Source: Deinococcus aerophilus
GTDB lineage: Bacteria > Deinococcota > Deinococci > Deinococcales > Deinococcaceae
Assembly: GCF_014647075.1 (NCBI RefSeq)
Contig: NZ_BMOM01000014.1
Span: 1 to 64,000, forward strand
Direction of reading: 5' to 3'
DNA: 64,000 bases
In this document: piece after piece, positions 1-14,337 of the stretch
How the letters are laid out: each line of letters begins with the position of its first letter
How positions within the stretch are numbered: position 1 is the stretch's first letter
Translations under genes and position numbers: made by a program
The notes under the pieces: generated by a model
Databases searched by the model: none
Told to the model about the DNA's origin: nothing
Seen by the model: the letters and a program-made list of their open reading frames with translations, nothing else

Positions 1-23
1 TCGCACTGCTTCATCTTGTCATT

Positions 24-62
<39 letters not shown>

Positions 63-144
63 ACGCCCAAACTGTCAACCCCTCCCCACAGATACCAAGC
101 GAAAGCCCAGAGGATTCTGAGAAAACCTGCGCCGCGTCGCAAAA

Positions 145-175
145 AATCGGAAAGGCCGTGACAGCCTTTCCGATT
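145..175 (-). terminator. Intrinsic terminator of sucA
   Basis: A perfect 12-bp inverted repeat (arms 145-156 and 164-175) has a 7-nt loop. On the minus strand it is followed by six T (141-146). It lies 25 nt beyond the sucA stop. A terminator this close to the stop suggests the mRNA ends here rather than reading into a downstream E2 gene. Bases 1-144 show no convincing gene. Confidence 0.85.
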
Positions 176-199
176 GATGATGGGGAGTCCGGAGGCCGC

Positions 200-3049
<2,850 letters not shown>

Positions 3050-3059
3050 AACGCCTCCC

Positions 3060-3065
3060 AGCATA
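3060..3065 (-). promoter_or_regulatory. -10 box of sucA
   Basis: TATGCT on the minus strand lies 10 nt upstream of the sucA ATG. The gap contains GGGAGG, so the transcript would have a very short leader. The -35 region is not obvious. Confidence 0.45.
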
Positions 3066-3192
3066 CCCCTGTCCCGCGTGGCAAAGGTGGCCTTCTGAAA
3101 TCCCCGCGAAATGTTCCTGCGGCGGTGTCAAGCCGGGAAAGTCTTTAACTCTCTGTCAGGGACAGTGTGGGACAGGTCGTCCCCGACGGCCT

Positions 3193-3198
3193 TAAAAT
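3193..3198 (+). promoter_or_regulatory. -10 box, leaderless-type promoter
   Basis: TAAAAT lies six nucleotides before the ATG at 3205. This spacing puts transcription start at or next to the start codon, the pattern of leaderless mRNAs. There is no Shine-Dalgarno sequence between the box and the ATG. Confidence 0.5.
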
Positions 3199-3204
3199 GG
3201 GTTC

Positions 3205-3441
3205 ATGCAGCTTCTGTCCCGCTTCGTTCTGGCGTTCGGTTTGATCATGATCATCGCGGCGGCGCTGCTGCTCGGCAAGGACGTGATCGACATCAATCAG
3301 TTGCACGCCGTTGCCAACGCCAACCGCTCGGCCACCTTTCCCAGTCCGCTGAACAATGTGCTGATCACCTTCGTGCTCGCAGTGGCCGGGGGCTTTCTGC
3401 TGGGCCTGGGCATCACGTTGCCGCGCCGCCGCAAGGTCTGA
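3205..3441 (+). CDS. Small membrane protein of unknown function
   Basis: A 78-residue protein with two hydrophobic stretches (about residues 5-24 and 53-70), a short polar segment between them and a basic tail (RRRK). The topology resembles small LapA-like or other two-helix membrane proteins, but no diagnostic motif is visible, so no function is assigned. It is transcribed away from sucA and converges on the Rho-N gene with only one base between stops. The TAAAAT box six nucleotides before the ATG supports this start and suggests leaderless translation. Confidence 0.6.
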   Translation: MQLLSRFVLAFGLIMIIAAALLLGKDVIDINQLHAVANANRSATFPSPLNNVLITFVLAVAGGFLLGLGITLPRRRKV

Positions 3442-3442
3442 G

Positions 3443-3733
3443 CTAACGCAGCGCGCCGATCAGTTCGGCCTTGCTCATCTTGCTGCGTCCGTGAATGTTC
3501 TTTTCCCGGGCGCGGTTGTACAGCTCGTCGCGGGTCAGATCGGACAGGTCGGCGTGGGGATTACCGGTGCCCTGCGTGCGGGTGTTGGGAGTGCGGCCCT
3601 CCTCGCGGCGGCCCTTGTTGACCGTGCGCGCCGCGATCTCCTCGGCGCGGTCCTCGCCCACGCCACGCTCCAGCTCACTGTCCCTGATGTGGCCGTACTT
3701 GCGTTCGTCCTTTCGGCTCCAGGCATCTGGCAT
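3443..3733 (-). CDS. Small Rho N-terminal-domain protein
   Basis: A 96-residue basic, hydrophilic protein. The C-terminal 35 residues (DLSDLTRDELYNRAREKNIHGRSKMSKAELIGALR, written here only for orientation in part: DLTRDELYNRAREKNI then SKMSKAEL) match the small helix-extended-loop-helix fold of the Rho N-terminal domain, a nucleic-acid-associated module. The middle is rich in charged residues and probably disordered. The ATG at 3733 is preceded by AGGAGGTG at good spacing; an upstream GTG overlaps that site and is less likely. It may act as a small nucleic-acid-binding protein, but its substrate cannot be read from sequence. Confidence 0.65.
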   Translation of the reverse strand: MPDAWSRKDERKYGHIRDSELERGVGEDRAEEIAARTVNKGRREEGRTPNTRTQGTGNPHADLSDLTRDELYNRAREKNIHGRSKMSKAELIGALR

Positions 3734-3804
3734 GAAGATCACCTCCTGCCCGCACGGTAAAACCCGCGTTTCAGACGGGGGTGAGAGGTGCCGTCAGATC
3801 CGCT

Positions 3805-4029
3805 TTAGCTCTGCTGGTCTGCCGCACCACCCTCTGTAGCCAGCGCCTGCACCCGTCCGACCTCCCCGGTAGCGAGGCGCACCTTGATGCCGTGCGGATG
3901 CGTGGCCGAGCGCGTGAGCAGCTGCGCCACCTCTCCGCGCGTGCGCCGCCCCGTCCGCTGGTCCTGCTTCTGGACGATGTCCACTACGGTGCCGGGCGTC
4001 AGGGCCGAGCGGGGGGGCAGGCCGCTCAT
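3805..4029 (-). CDS. YwbE family protein
   Basis: A 74-residue protein of the YwbE family (DUF2196), conserved in bacteria without a settled function. Visible family features are the PGTVVDIVQKQDQRTG segment, the following basic RGEV stretch, and the HPHGIKVRL(A/E)TGEVGRVQ segment near the end. The ATG at 4029 overlaps the last four bases of the HAD hydrolase gene, which implies translational coupling in a two-gene unit. Longer readings upstream run inside the HAD gene in another frame and are not real. Confidence 0.8.
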   Translation of the reverse strand: MSGLPPRSALTPGTVVDIVQKQDQRTGRRTRGEVAQLLTRSATHPHGIKVRLATGEVGRVQALATEGGAADQQS

Positions 4030-4700
4030 GCCTGACCGCCCAGCCGCCCGATCAGAGCGCGCGCCACGGTGGGCAGCGACCCGGAGACGTCGGCGCGCAT
4101 CAGCGGGTTCTGGGCCTGTCCGGGCCGCTCCACAAAAGCGGTGCGCAGGCCCGCCGCCCGCGCCCCGGAGATGTCCCAGCCGTGCGCGGCGAGCAGCCAG
4201 CTGTCCTGCGGGGTGGCCCCCACCTGGGCCATACCGTACTCGTAGGCCCCGCGTCCGGGCTTGAGCACTCCCGAAGGGTCCACCGACACGGCGCGGTCCA
4301 CCAGATCGGCAAATCCGGCCTGGGCCAGCTGGGCGTCCAGCACCTCCTGCTTGTTGTTGGTCAGGCACACCAGCCGCGCTCCGCCGGCCCGGAGGATTTC
4401 CAGCCCCTCGCGGGTATCAGCGTGCGCGGGCAGCGCCCGCATGGTCGCCGCCACCTGTGCGGGCAGCTCCCCGGGCACCGCCTCCCCCCGCGCCTCTCCC
4501 AGCGCCGACAGCGCCTCGCGGCCCAGCACCGAGAAGTCGCGGTACTCCCCCAGGACCGTGTGGGTCAGCGCGAGCTGCAGCACCAGATTGAACCACTGCT
4601 TTCTGGCTCCCATGTCCCCGAACGCCCCGGCGAACAGCGGATCGAGCGCCGAGAGGTCCAGCAGGGTCTCGTTCATGTCCAGAAAGACGGTGGGAGTCAT
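4026..4700 (-). CDS. HAD-superfamily hydrolase (haloacid dehalogenase-like)
   Basis: A 224-residue HAD-fold hydrolase, probably cytoplasmic. Motif I is at the N-terminus (FLDMNETLLD). The first aspartate is the nucleophile; the second position of the usual DxDxT is Asn, a variation seen in dehalogenase-like branches. Motif II is the V/CLTNNK segment. A conserved Lys lies in VLKPGRGAYEY, and the motif III/IV acidic region follows (SWLLAAHGWDISGARAAGL). The subfamily resembles type II haloacid dehalogenases, but the natural substrate is unknown. The ATG at 4700 sits six nucleotides after a TATGCT box, so translation is likely leaderless. The 3' end overlaps ywbE. Confidence 0.82.
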   Translation of the reverse strand: MTPTVFLDMNETLLDLSALDPLFAGAFGDMGARKQWFNLVLQLALTHTVLGEYRDFSVLGREALSALGEARGEAVPGELPAQVAATMRALPAHADTREGLEILRAGGARLVCLTNNKQEVLDAQLAQAGFADLVDRAVSVDPSGVLKPGRGAYEYGMAQVGATPQDSWLLAAHGWDISGARAAGLRTAFVERPGQAQNPLMRADVSGSLPTVARALIGRLGGQA

Positions 4701-4706
4701 GGGGCC

Positions 4707-4712
4707 AGCATA
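4707..4712 (-). promoter_or_regulatory. -10 box, leaderless-type promoter of the HAD gene
   Basis: TATGCT on the minus strand lies six nucleotides upstream of the ATG at 4700, with no Shine-Dalgarno between them. Confidence 0.5.
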
Positions 4713-4830
4713 GTGGAGCGCCCGCGCACTCCGGGACGGGACCACCCGGGATGGGTCTTAACACCTTCTCCACTTCAGCCTTTCTCGCGGCGCTCCCCGT
4801 GCCGCTTCAGTGGCCTAGGGGTCAGGCGGC

Positions 4831-5310
4831 TTATTTCAGGGCGTCGGCGGCAATTCTGGCCAGGGCGGTGCTCGCCTTGCCGAAAGCCTCCCCACAGCCG
4901 CTGGCGCGGTGACGCCGCTGAAGGTAGACCGGATCGTTATAGGCCAGCACCACCTGGCCGGCCGCGTTCTGGTACGCCAGAAACTTCATGGGCAGGTCAA
5001 TGGCGACCGTCTGGGCACACTGCATCAGCGGCGTGCCGCCGGCCGGGTTGCCCAGCAGCAGTACCTCGGTGGGCCGCAGGGTCAGCCCGGCGTCCTGCGC
5101 GGCCTGCGCGTGGTTGATGCGGGCCGCCGTCTTGAAGCCCAGCGCGGCCCCGGCGGCAGAAACGCGGTCAAGTGTGTCGGTGACGCTGTACGGGCTGCGC
5201 AGTTCAATCAGGCCGCTGGCCCCCGGCAGGTCGTGACCGGACATCATGGTGCAGGCGCTCAGGGAAGCGGCGAGGCTGCCCACGGTCAACAGGCGGAAAA
5301 CGGTGGTCAT
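4831..5310 (-). CDS. DUF302-domain lipoprotein
   Basis: A 159-residue protein with a lipoprotein signal peptide: hydrophobic core at residues 7-17 and lipobox LSAC with the lipidated Cys at residue 20. The rest matches the DUF302 fold: the SPYSVTDTLDRV segment, a central region, and the PTEVLLLGNPAGGTPLMQ segment followed by the PMKFLAYQN stretch. DUF302 proteins are small and their biochemical role is not established. An AAGGAG site lies seven nucleotides before the ATG, and a TACACT -10 box is about 60 nt upstream, so this gene is ordinary leadered and monocistronic. No clear terminator was found after it. Confidence 0.85.
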   Translation of the reverse strand: MTTVFRLLTVGSLAASLSACTMMSGHDLPGASGLIELRSPYSVTDTLDRVSAAGAALGFKTAARINHAQAAQDAGLTLRPTEVLLLGNPAGGTPLMQCAQTVAIDLPMKFLAYQNAAGQVVLAYNDPVYLQRRHRASGCGEAFGKASTALARIAADALK

Positions 5311-5369
5311 CGGTCACGCTCCTTGGGTCCAGGAACCGGGAATGAAGGAAGCAGGACGGGCGAGTCCTC

Positions 5370-5375
5370 AGTGTA
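5370..5375 (-). promoter_or_regulatory. -10 box of the DUF302 lipoprotein gene
   Basis: TACACT on the minus strand is about 60 nt upstream of the start codon at 5310. Unlike many promoters here it leaves room for a leader with a Shine-Dalgarno (AAGGAG). Confidence 0.4.
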
Positions 5376-5488
5376 AGGCCTGTCGCCCGGGTAATCCCCA
5401 GCCGGCCCGGGCACCCTGGAAGCACCCAAGAAGAAGGACACTGGCGGGCCACCGGCGTCCTCTCTGGACAGACTCCCGAGCGGGAGGC

Positions 5489-6937
<1,449 letters not shown>

Positions 6938-6961
6938 GGCACTCCCCCGGGACAGGGCGCC

Positions 6962-9208
<2,247 letters not shown>

Positions 9209-9270
9209 GGGAAATCCTTGAAGCGGGAAGGGCGGCGAGGAGGCGAAGCGGAGGACAGCACCAGGGTCGC

Positions 9271-9741
9271 TCAGGCCTTCTGTCCCAGCACGACCTGACC
9301 CCGGTGGTACGCCACGTGCCGCAGGTGCAGGCCCACGGCGGCCAGGCGCGGGCGCTCTCCGGTCGGGGCGCTGGGCGAGAAGGTCATGCCCTGCATGTCG
9401 GTGTCGCTCGCCCCGCGCAGATAGACAACGGCCTGTTCACCCACTGCCTCCAGCCGCGCCAGGACGGCGGCCTTGCCCCCAGCCTCGGTCATGGGAGCAG
9501 CCTCCGTCCCCATGGCCTGCGCCCAGTCCTTGTCCTCCCAGCCCAGGTAGTGGTAATTGGCCGCCCGGTCACCCAGCACGGTCAGGCGCAGCCAGTCGGC
9601 GATGTGCAGGGCGTGCCACGCCGGGCTGTGGCCCAGGCGGTCCGTTCCAAACGTTTCCTCGGAGATGGTGTCCAGCACCGCCCGGAAGGCCGTCAGCTCG
9701 GTGCGGTAGTTGTCGGCCAGAAATTCCTGAATGCTCGTCAT
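9271..9741 (-). CDS. DinB-family four-helix protein
   Basis: A 156-residue DinB/YfiT-type protein with a predicted four-helix bundle. Three histidines in the expected places (WHALHIADW in helix 2, [10 protein letters not shown] in helix 4) could form the metal site of the family, whose members are often metal-dependent thiol transferases or of unknown role. It overlaps the purQ stop by four bases (ATGA type) and is followed by purL, so it is translated within the purine operon. No purine-pathway step is missing that it would obviously fill. Deinococci carry many DinB paralogues, so its position may be accidental or may mark a regulatory or detoxifying role. Confidence 0.82.
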   Translation of the reverse strand: MTSIQEFLADNYRTELTAFRAVLDTISEETFGTDRLGHSPAWHALHIADWLRLTVLGDRAANYHYLGWEDKDWAQAMGTEAAPMTEAGGKAAVLARLEAVGEQAVVYLRGASDTDMQGMTFSPSAPTGERPRLAAVGLHLRHVAYHRGQVVLGQKA

Positions 9742-10406
9742 TTGACCAGTGCTCCTTGCAGACTCTGAAACACGCCGCGACCGTCCTCGCCGCCCAGCAG
9801 GGCCTCCACAGCGCGCTCGGGGTGGGGCATCATGCCCAGCACATTGCCGCGCTCATTCACGATTCCGGCGATGTCGTTGAGGCTGCCGTTGGGGTTGTCC
9901 AGATACCGGAAGACCACCCGGCCCTCGCCCTCCAGCCGCGCCACCGTTTCCGGGTCGGCGTAGTAGTTGCCCTCCCCGTGCGCGATGGGAATTTCGATGG
10001 TCTGGCCCCCGCGGTACGCCGAGGTAAACGCCGTCTGGTTGTTCTCCACACGCAGATGCACCGGCTTGCACGAGAAGTGCAGGTCACGGTTGCGTCCCAG
10101 CGCACCGGGCAGCAATCCCGCCTCGGTCAGAATCTGAAAGCCGTTGCACACGCCCAGCACAAAACCGCCGCGTTCGGCGTGCGCCTTGATGGCGGTCATG
10201 ATCGGACTGCGGGCAGCGACCGCGCCGCTGCGCAGATGGTCACCGTAGGAAAAGCCCCCAGGAACAAAGACCAGATCGGTGCCGTCCGGCAGGCCCGCCT
10301 CGCTGTGCCACACAAACCGGGCGTCCGGGTCCAGGGTCAGGCGGGCGGCGTGCAGCGCGTCGGCGTCGCAGTTGGAGCCGGGAAACTGAATAACGGCCGT
10401 CTTCAT
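9738..10406 (-). CDS. purQ: Phosphoribosylformylglycinamidine synthase I (glutaminase)
   Basis: Class I glutamine amidotransferase that supplies ammonia to PurL. The 222 residues carry the nucleophilic Cys in [11 protein letters not shown] and the catalytic His/Glu in [10 protein letters not shown]. The oxyanion region is [15 protein letters not shown]. Its length matches stand-alone PurQ. It overlaps the cupin gene upstream by four bases and the dinB-like gene downstream by four bases, so translation across the three genes is probably coupled. Confidence 0.97.
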   Translation of the reverse strand: MKTAVIQFPGSNCDADALHAARLTLDPDARFVWHSEAGLPDGTDLVFVPGGFSYGDHLRSGAVAARSPIMTAIKAHAERGGFVLGVCNGFQILTEAGLLPGALGRNRDLHFSCKPVHLRVENNQTAFTSAYRGGQTIEIPIAHGEGNYYADPETVARLEGEGRVVFRYLDNPNGSLNDIAGIVNERGNVLGMMPHPERAVEALLGGEDGRGVFQSLQGALVK

Positions 10407-10774
10407 AGCCGCTGCAACTCGCTGACCGTACGCTCACTCACGACGTTTCCGGTGTTCAGGGTGCCTGCCGGCTCGAACATCATGATCCAGGTCTCCTCGG
10501 TCTCGGCGACCGGCAGGTGTTCCACGCCACGCGGAACCACGATGAGTTCGCCCTCGTTCACGACCGCCTCGCCGTCACGGAATTTCAGCCGCAGCACCCC
10601 GCGCACCACCATGAACAGCTCGTCCTCCTGTTCATGGGCATGCCACTCGAATTCGCCGGCAATGCGGGCAATCTTGACGTGCTGACCGTTGAGTTCAGCG
10701 ACGATCCTGGGTTGCCAGCGCTCGGTGAACTGGCCGAACTTCTCGGGCAGGTTCACGGTTGCGGGCACGCTCAT
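10403..10774 (-). CDS. Cupin-domain protein
   Basis: A 123-residue single-domain cupin. The metal-site motifs are visible: [20 protein letters not shown] (motif 1, with His, His, Glu) and the second motif around [16 protein letters not shown] (with a His). It is probably a small beta-barrel metal-binding protein; substrate unknown. It sits between purS and purQ with four-base overlaps on both sides, so it is produced with the PurSQL complex subunits. That conserved-looking coupling suggests a link to purine synthesis or its control, which is inference only. Confidence 0.85.
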   Translation of the reverse strand: MSVPATVNLPEKFGQFTERWQPRIVAELNGQHVKIARIAGEFEWHAHEQEDELFMVVRGVLRLKFRDGEAVVNEGELIVVPRGVEHLPVAETEETWIMMFEPAGTLNTGNVVSERTVSELQRL

Positions 10775-11049
10775 GCCGGCTCCAGATCCGTCTGGGCCGC
10801 CGCTTCTTCCAGTTCCCAGCGGGCATCTTCCATCACCGGGTTGCTCAGGACGTTCTGGGTGATGTCGCGCAGCTGGGCCTCGACGGCGGCGCGCTCACCG
10901 TCCAGGGTCAGTTCGATGTACTTGCCGACGCGCACGCCGCTGACATTGCCATGGTCGAGGTGCGACAGCGCACGCTCCACGGTGCGGCCCTGCGGATCGA
11001 GGATGCTGGGTTTCAGGGTGACAAAGACTCTGGCGCGGTACTGGGACAT
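10771..11049 (-). CDS. purS: Phosphoribosylformylglycinamidine synthase subunit PurS
   Basis: A small structural subunit of 92 residues that joins PurL and PurQ in bacteria with split FGAM synthase. Typical sequence: an RARVFVTLKPSILDPQG N-terminus, the VSGVRVGKYIEL strand and C-terminal ISNPVMED-like segment (here LSNPVMEDARWEL). The ATG at 11049 is preceded by AAGGAGCCTGT, giving a good ribosome site; in-frame extension upstream has no family similarity. It lies 75 nt behind purC and overlaps the cupin gene by four bases. Confidence 0.95.
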   Translation of the reverse strand: MSQYRARVFVTLKPSILDPQGRTVERALSHLDHGNVSGVRVGKYIELTLDGERAAVEAQLRDITQNVLSNPVMEDARWELEEAAAQTDLEPA

Positions 11050-11124
11050 ACAGGCTCCTTTGGGAGACGGCAGACGAGACAGACGGAAAAGGTGGGGCAG
11101 CGCAAAGGCGGGCGGAGGGGGCAA

Positions 11125-11889
11125 TCAGCCCAGGGCGGGCGACGTCACGCGGCGCAGCATCTCGGCATAGGCATCCTCGACGCCGCCCAGATCGCGGCGA
11201 AAACGGTCCTTGTCCATCTTCTCGCCGCTCGCCGCGTCCCAGAAGCGGCAGGTGTCGGGGCTGATCTCGTCGGCCAGGATCACCGTGCCGTCGGGCAACT
11301 TGCCAAATTCCAGCTTGAAGTCGATCAACCGGACGCCGCGTTCCAGGAAGAACGGCACCAGAAAGTCGCGGACCTCCAGGGCCAGCGCACGCACCCGCGT
11401 CAGCTCGGCTTCGGTGGCCCAGCCCAGGGCCAGGGCGGTGTCCGTGTTGATCAGCGGATCGCCCAGCGCATCGGACTTGTAGCAGTACTCCACGACCGGC
11501 CGCGACAGTTCGGTGCCTTCCTCGATGCCCAGCCGTTTGCTGAAGCTGCCGGCGGCCACGTTGCGCACAATAACTTCGACCGGAATGATGGTCACGGCCC
11601 GGACACGCTGCTCGGTCTCGCTCAGTTGCTCAAGAAAGTGGGTGGGAATGCCCGCCGCCTCCAGCATGGGGTACAGGTGGGCGGTGATCGCGTTGTTGGT
11701 GGCCCCCTTGCCTGCCCACTGGCCGCGCTTGGCCGCGTTGAAGGCGGTGGCCTCGTCCTTGTACTCCACGATGTACTCGCCGGGGTGGCTGGAGGCGTAG
11801 ACCCGCTTGGCCTTGCCCTCGTAGCGCAGTTCGCCCCTGTGCCGTTTGCCGCTGTGCCCCGTGTTGGTGGACCGTTCGCCTTGGCTCAT
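11125..11889 (-). CDS. purC: Phosphoribosylaminoimidazole-succinocarboxamide synthase
   Basis: SAICAR synthetase: joins aspartate to CAIR with ATP. The 254 residues include YEGKAKRVY near the N-terminus, the [19 protein letters not shown] nucleotide-contact region, [18 protein letters not shown], and [15 protein letters not shown] in the C-terminal half; all are PurC signatures. The first 20 residues are polar and may be a clade-specific tail. First gene of the purine operon, with a long structured upstream leader. Confidence 0.96.
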   Translation of the reverse strand: MSQGERSTNTGHSGKRHRGELRYEGKAKRVYASSHPGEYIVEYKDEATAFNAAKRGQWAGKGATNNAITAHLYPMLEAAGIPTHFLEQLSETEQRVRAVTIIPVEVIVRNVAAGSFSKRLGIEEGTELSRPVVEYCYKSDALGDPLINTDTALALGWATEAELTRVRALALEVRDFLVPFFLERGVRLIDFKLEFGKLPDGTVILADEISPDTCRFWDAASGEKMDKDRFRRDLGGVEDAYAEMLRRVTSPALG

Positions 11890-11892
11890 GCA

Positions 11893-12120
11893 TGCTCCAT
11901 TCCGCGCAGCAAATCCCGCGCGGACAAAGTAGAAACGGCGCCCCCCGGAGTGATCTCGGGGCGACGCTGTGGTGTCGCGGTGCAGGTCATCTTGTGCCTC
12001 TCCATCGCCGCCTCTCGGGCGGACTTACCAGCTCCCTGTACGGGCGCCGGGGCGTCTCACAGGACGCGGGTGGAAATTCTGGCCTTCCCCCTGTGCGCTC
12101 GGGGCGGCCAACAATCAGCG
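11893..12120 (-). promoter_or_regulatory. Structured leader region upstream of purC (possible T-box-like or other riboregulator)
   Basis: The 309-nt gap between purC and the CbiX gene holds no credible gene. Read on the minus strand, it has a hairpin GTCCGCCC/GGCGGCG near 12003-12024. This is followed by TGCACCGCG (11977-11985) and a GC-rich hairpin with arms GTCGCCCC and GGGGGGCGCC (about 11940-11964) before a T-rich stretch. ACCGCG followed by a hairpin of this kind is the 3' layout of T-box leaders, but the TGGN bulge of a T-box is not present. A different riboregulator, or none, remains possible. Confidence 0.3.
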
Positions 12121-12121
12121 T

Positions 12122-12154
12122 AACACCCCCGCACATGAAGACGGTGGGGGTGTT
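12122..12154 (-). terminator. Terminator of the CbiX/Fe-S gene
   Basis: Inverted repeat AACACCCCC (12122-12130) / GGGGGTGTT (12146-12154) lies about 45 nt past the stop of the minus-strand CbiX gene. No long T-run follows on the minus strand, so it may also separate this gene from the purine-operon promoter simply as a stable hairpin. Confidence 0.5.
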
Positions 12155-12198
12155 CAGAGGACAGAGACAGCTCCGGATCAAGCCGCCCAGGCCCGGAT

Positions 12199-13611
12199 TC
12201 AGTGGTTGTGTGTGTGCCCGCCGCCCCGCTTGCCGCTGACCTCTTCGCGCACTTCGGCAACCAGGAAGGTGCAGGCTTCCGCACAGGGAATGCCGCCGGG
12301 CACGCCGTCAAAGAAGGTGTGGGGCAGTTTCCTGCCCGCCCACAGCCGCGTGCGCAGGCAGCCGCCGCAGACGTCCTCGGCCACCGCCTCGACCTGCGCG
12401 GGCGTGGCCTTCTGCACCTTGGCGTAGATGCCCGTCTGGCGGCGGGCCGTGGTCGGCCACGGGGTGTGGCGCAGGACGTGGCAGGTATGGGCGTAGGTTT
12501 CCTCCACCACGGCCGGATACAGGTAGTGAATCGCCCGCTTGAGGTCGGCCTCGTTGAGAACCGCCCGCCAGCCGCGCGGCAGGTTGCGCAGGGTATGCAC
12601 CGGCCGGTGGTGGCCGCCCTCGTCGCGCCGCGTCGCGTCGCGCACGCCCTCGGGGGTCACCAGGGTCTGCAGTTCGTGACCGGGCATGCCCTCGTCCAGC
12701 GCGTGCCGGATCTCAAAGACCCCGCTCTGACAGGTGATCAGCACCTCGCCCAGGCGCAGACCCTGACGGGCGCGCTCCATCACGGTGGCCCAGGCAGCGG
12801 TGTGGGCGTGGTCAGGGTCACCGTCCTCGGTGGACGCTCCGCTCGCCTCCTCGGCCAGATGCAGGATCACGTCGGCCACGGCGCGGTGCGTGCCCACGGG
12901 TTTGGCGTAGTAGACCGTCTGCGGGCCGTGAGGATTCTCGGCGAAGACGGTCACCGGCCCGCTCAGGTCCATGTCCTCGGGAATGGTTTCCAGGGTGTGC
13001 CAGCCCTCGGAGGCGAAGAACGGCACCACCACGACCCGGGCCGCGCGGACGACCTCGGGCCAGGTGCCCACCTTGGGATCCTCATCGAGAAACAGGGCAT
13101 GCACCTCGGCAAACTGCCCGGATTCACGCAGCGTCTGGGCGTTGTGGTAGATGACGCGGTTGCTGTTCTCGTTGCGGGTGGTGCCGTGCCCCAGCACGAT
13201 CAGGGCCGTATCGGCCGCCGAGAAGTCCGGCAGGGCCTCGCGCGCCCGCTCCACGATCACGTCGGTCATGGCGGGATGCACGCCGTAAGGCAGCGTGTAG
13301 CGCACGGTCCGCCCGCCGAGCACGCGGGCCACGCCGCCGGGCGGCACCGGTCCCTGATGACCCAGCCCCAGCTCGCGCGGAATGACGGTCTCGGTGAAGT
13401 AGCCCTCCGAGATGAACATCGGAATCACGGTGACGTCCGTGCTGGCCGTGGTTTTCAGCACTTGGCGCAGCGAGGGGTCTTCCTTCCAGTAGCCCTCGAT
13501 CACCTCGTCGTACAAGCCGCGCTCGCGGATCAGTTCGGCGTAGCGGTACACCGCCGAGGCCGATTCGCCGTTGAGGTGGGAGCCGTGTCCGATCAAGACC
13601 AGGGAACGCAT
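12199..13611 (-). CDS. CbiX-type chelatase with C-terminal Fe-S (DR2241-type) domain
   Basis: A 470-residue protein. The N-terminal two-thirds contain two tandem CbiX/sirohydrochlorin chelatase-like halves: [14 protein letters not shown] at the start and [14 protein letters not shown] near residue 145, each with the GHG motif whose His binds metal. The C-terminal 150 residues match the DR2241-type region and end with CxxC and CxxxC cysteine sets ([13 protein letters not shown]) plus an upstream Cys, consistent with a 4Fe-4S cluster. A His-rich tail (HTHNH) may bind metal. Probable role in tetrapyrrole metallation or a related metal-handling step; no sirohaem or cobalamin genes are adjacent. 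Confidence 0.88.
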   Translation of the reverse strand: MRSLVLIGHGSHLNGESASAVYRYAELIRERGLYDEVIEGYWKEDPSLRQVLKTTASTDVTVIPMFISEGYFTETVIPRELGLGHQGPVPPGGVARVLGGRTVRYTLPYGVHPAMTDVIVERAREALPDFSAADTALIVLGHGTTRNENSNRVIYHNAQTLRESGQFAEVHALFLDEDPKVGTWPEVVRAARVVVVPFFASEGWHTLETIPEDMDLSGPVTVFAENPHGPQTVYYAKPVGTHRAVADVILHLAEEASGASTEDGDPDHAHTAAWATVMERARQGLRLGEVLITCQSGVFEIRHALDEGMPGHELQTLVTPEGVRDATRRDEGGHHRPVHTLRNLPRGWRAVLNEADLKRAIHYLYPAVVEETYAHTCHVLRHTPWPTTARRQTGIYAKVQKATPAQVEAVAEDVCGGCLRTRLWAGRKLPHTFFDGVPGGIPCAEACTFLVAEVREEVSGKRGGGHTHNH

Positions 13612-13620
13612 ATGACCTGC

Positions 13621-13626
13621 ACTGTA
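13621..13626 (-). promoter_or_regulatory. -10 box, near-leaderless promoter of the CbiX gene
   Basis: TACAGT on the minus strand lies nine nucleotides upstream of the ATG at 13611; no Shine-Dalgarno fits between them. Confidence 0.45.
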
Positions 13627-13784
13627 ACGCCGTGCCGGGCGCAACAATGTCCCGCTTGTTGCAGGCCGGACCCCGACGGCGTCCGCGGACCTAAGGTCCC
13701 CTGAACGGACCGCTCACGCCGGCCCTATGGTCCGCCCCTACCGTGAGTGGGAACACAAAGCAAGTGAGCCACAGGAGGTTCGTC

Positions 13785-14210
13785 ATGTTCTTCAACCAGA
13801 AAGACCGCCACGAGCAGATGGCCCGCCTCGATCCCCGCGACACCGACGGCGACGGTCAGGTCAGCCCGCAGGAAGCCGCCGCCTACGTCCACGACTACAT
13901 GCAGAACGCCTCGCCCGAGGAGCGACAGCAGATTCTGCGCGACTACCTGGGCGGCCTGTCGCCCGATCAGCGTCAGCAGATGGGCAACGCCATCGTGCGC
14001 AGTGAGGCCAATCCGGTCCAGCAGGTGAATGCCGAGGACCCCAACGACCTCGCCGACGCCTATGCCCGCACGGCCCAGGCTTCCCAGCAGGGCGACAAGA
14101 GCCCGCTGGAGGCGGCCTTCAGCGAGGGCGGCATGCTCAGCAGTCCGCTGGTCAAGGCGGGGCTGGTCGGGCTGGCGGGCATGATCGGCAGCCGAATGCT
14201 GCGGCGCTGA
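13785..14210 (+). CDS. Small EF-hand-like protein
   Basis: A 141-residue protein of unknown function. Residues around 15-27 form one calcium-loop-like motif (DPRDTDGDGQVSPQEA: DxDxDG then E at the twelfth position), like a dockerin or single EF-hand. The middle is hydrophilic and rich in Gln and Ala (SPEERQQIL, SPDQRQQM). The C-terminus ends in a short hydrophobic, Gly-rich helix (VKAGLVGLAGMIGS) and basic RMLRR, which could insert in a membrane. ACAGGAGG lies eight nucleotides before the ATG at 13785, favouring it over an in-frame GTG or ATG upstream. It is divergent from the CbiX gene and followed by a strong hairpin. Confidence 0.75.
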   Translation: MFFNQKDRHEQMARLDPRDTDGDGQVSPQEAAAYVHDYMQNASPEERQQILRDYLGGLSPDQRQQMGNAIVRSEANPVQQVNAEDPNDLADAYARTAQASQQGDKSPLEAAFSEGGMLSSPLVKAGLVGLAGMIGSRMLRR

Positions 14211-14224
14211 CACGGAAGGAACCC

Positions 14225-14261
14225 CAGCGCGTCCAGAACCCCGGTGGTTCTGGGCGCGCTG
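14225..14261 (+). terminator. Terminator of the EF-hand gene
   Basis: A 16-bp inverted repeat (14225-14240 with 14246-14261, one G-T pair) with a 5-nt loop, followed by TTT. It starts 14 nt after the stop codon. Confidence 0.75.
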
Positions 14262-14323
14262 TTTGCGGGCAGGGGTTAAAGACTTCTGTGGCCCGCCCCG
14301 CCGCTCCCCGGTCATCCAGCCGC

Positions 14324-14329
14324 TAGAAT
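14324..14329 (+). promoter_or_regulatory. -10 box, leaderless-type promoter of the M20 peptidase gene
   Basis: TAGAAT lies eight nucleotides before the ATG at 14338, without a Shine-Dalgarno in between. Confidence 0.5.
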
Positions 14330-14337
14330 TGCGCCCG

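Noticed and set aside
12202..13704. Long plus-strand reading frame opposite the CbiX gene
   Set aside because: No motifs; the minus-strand frame has the GHG motifs and cysteine sets.
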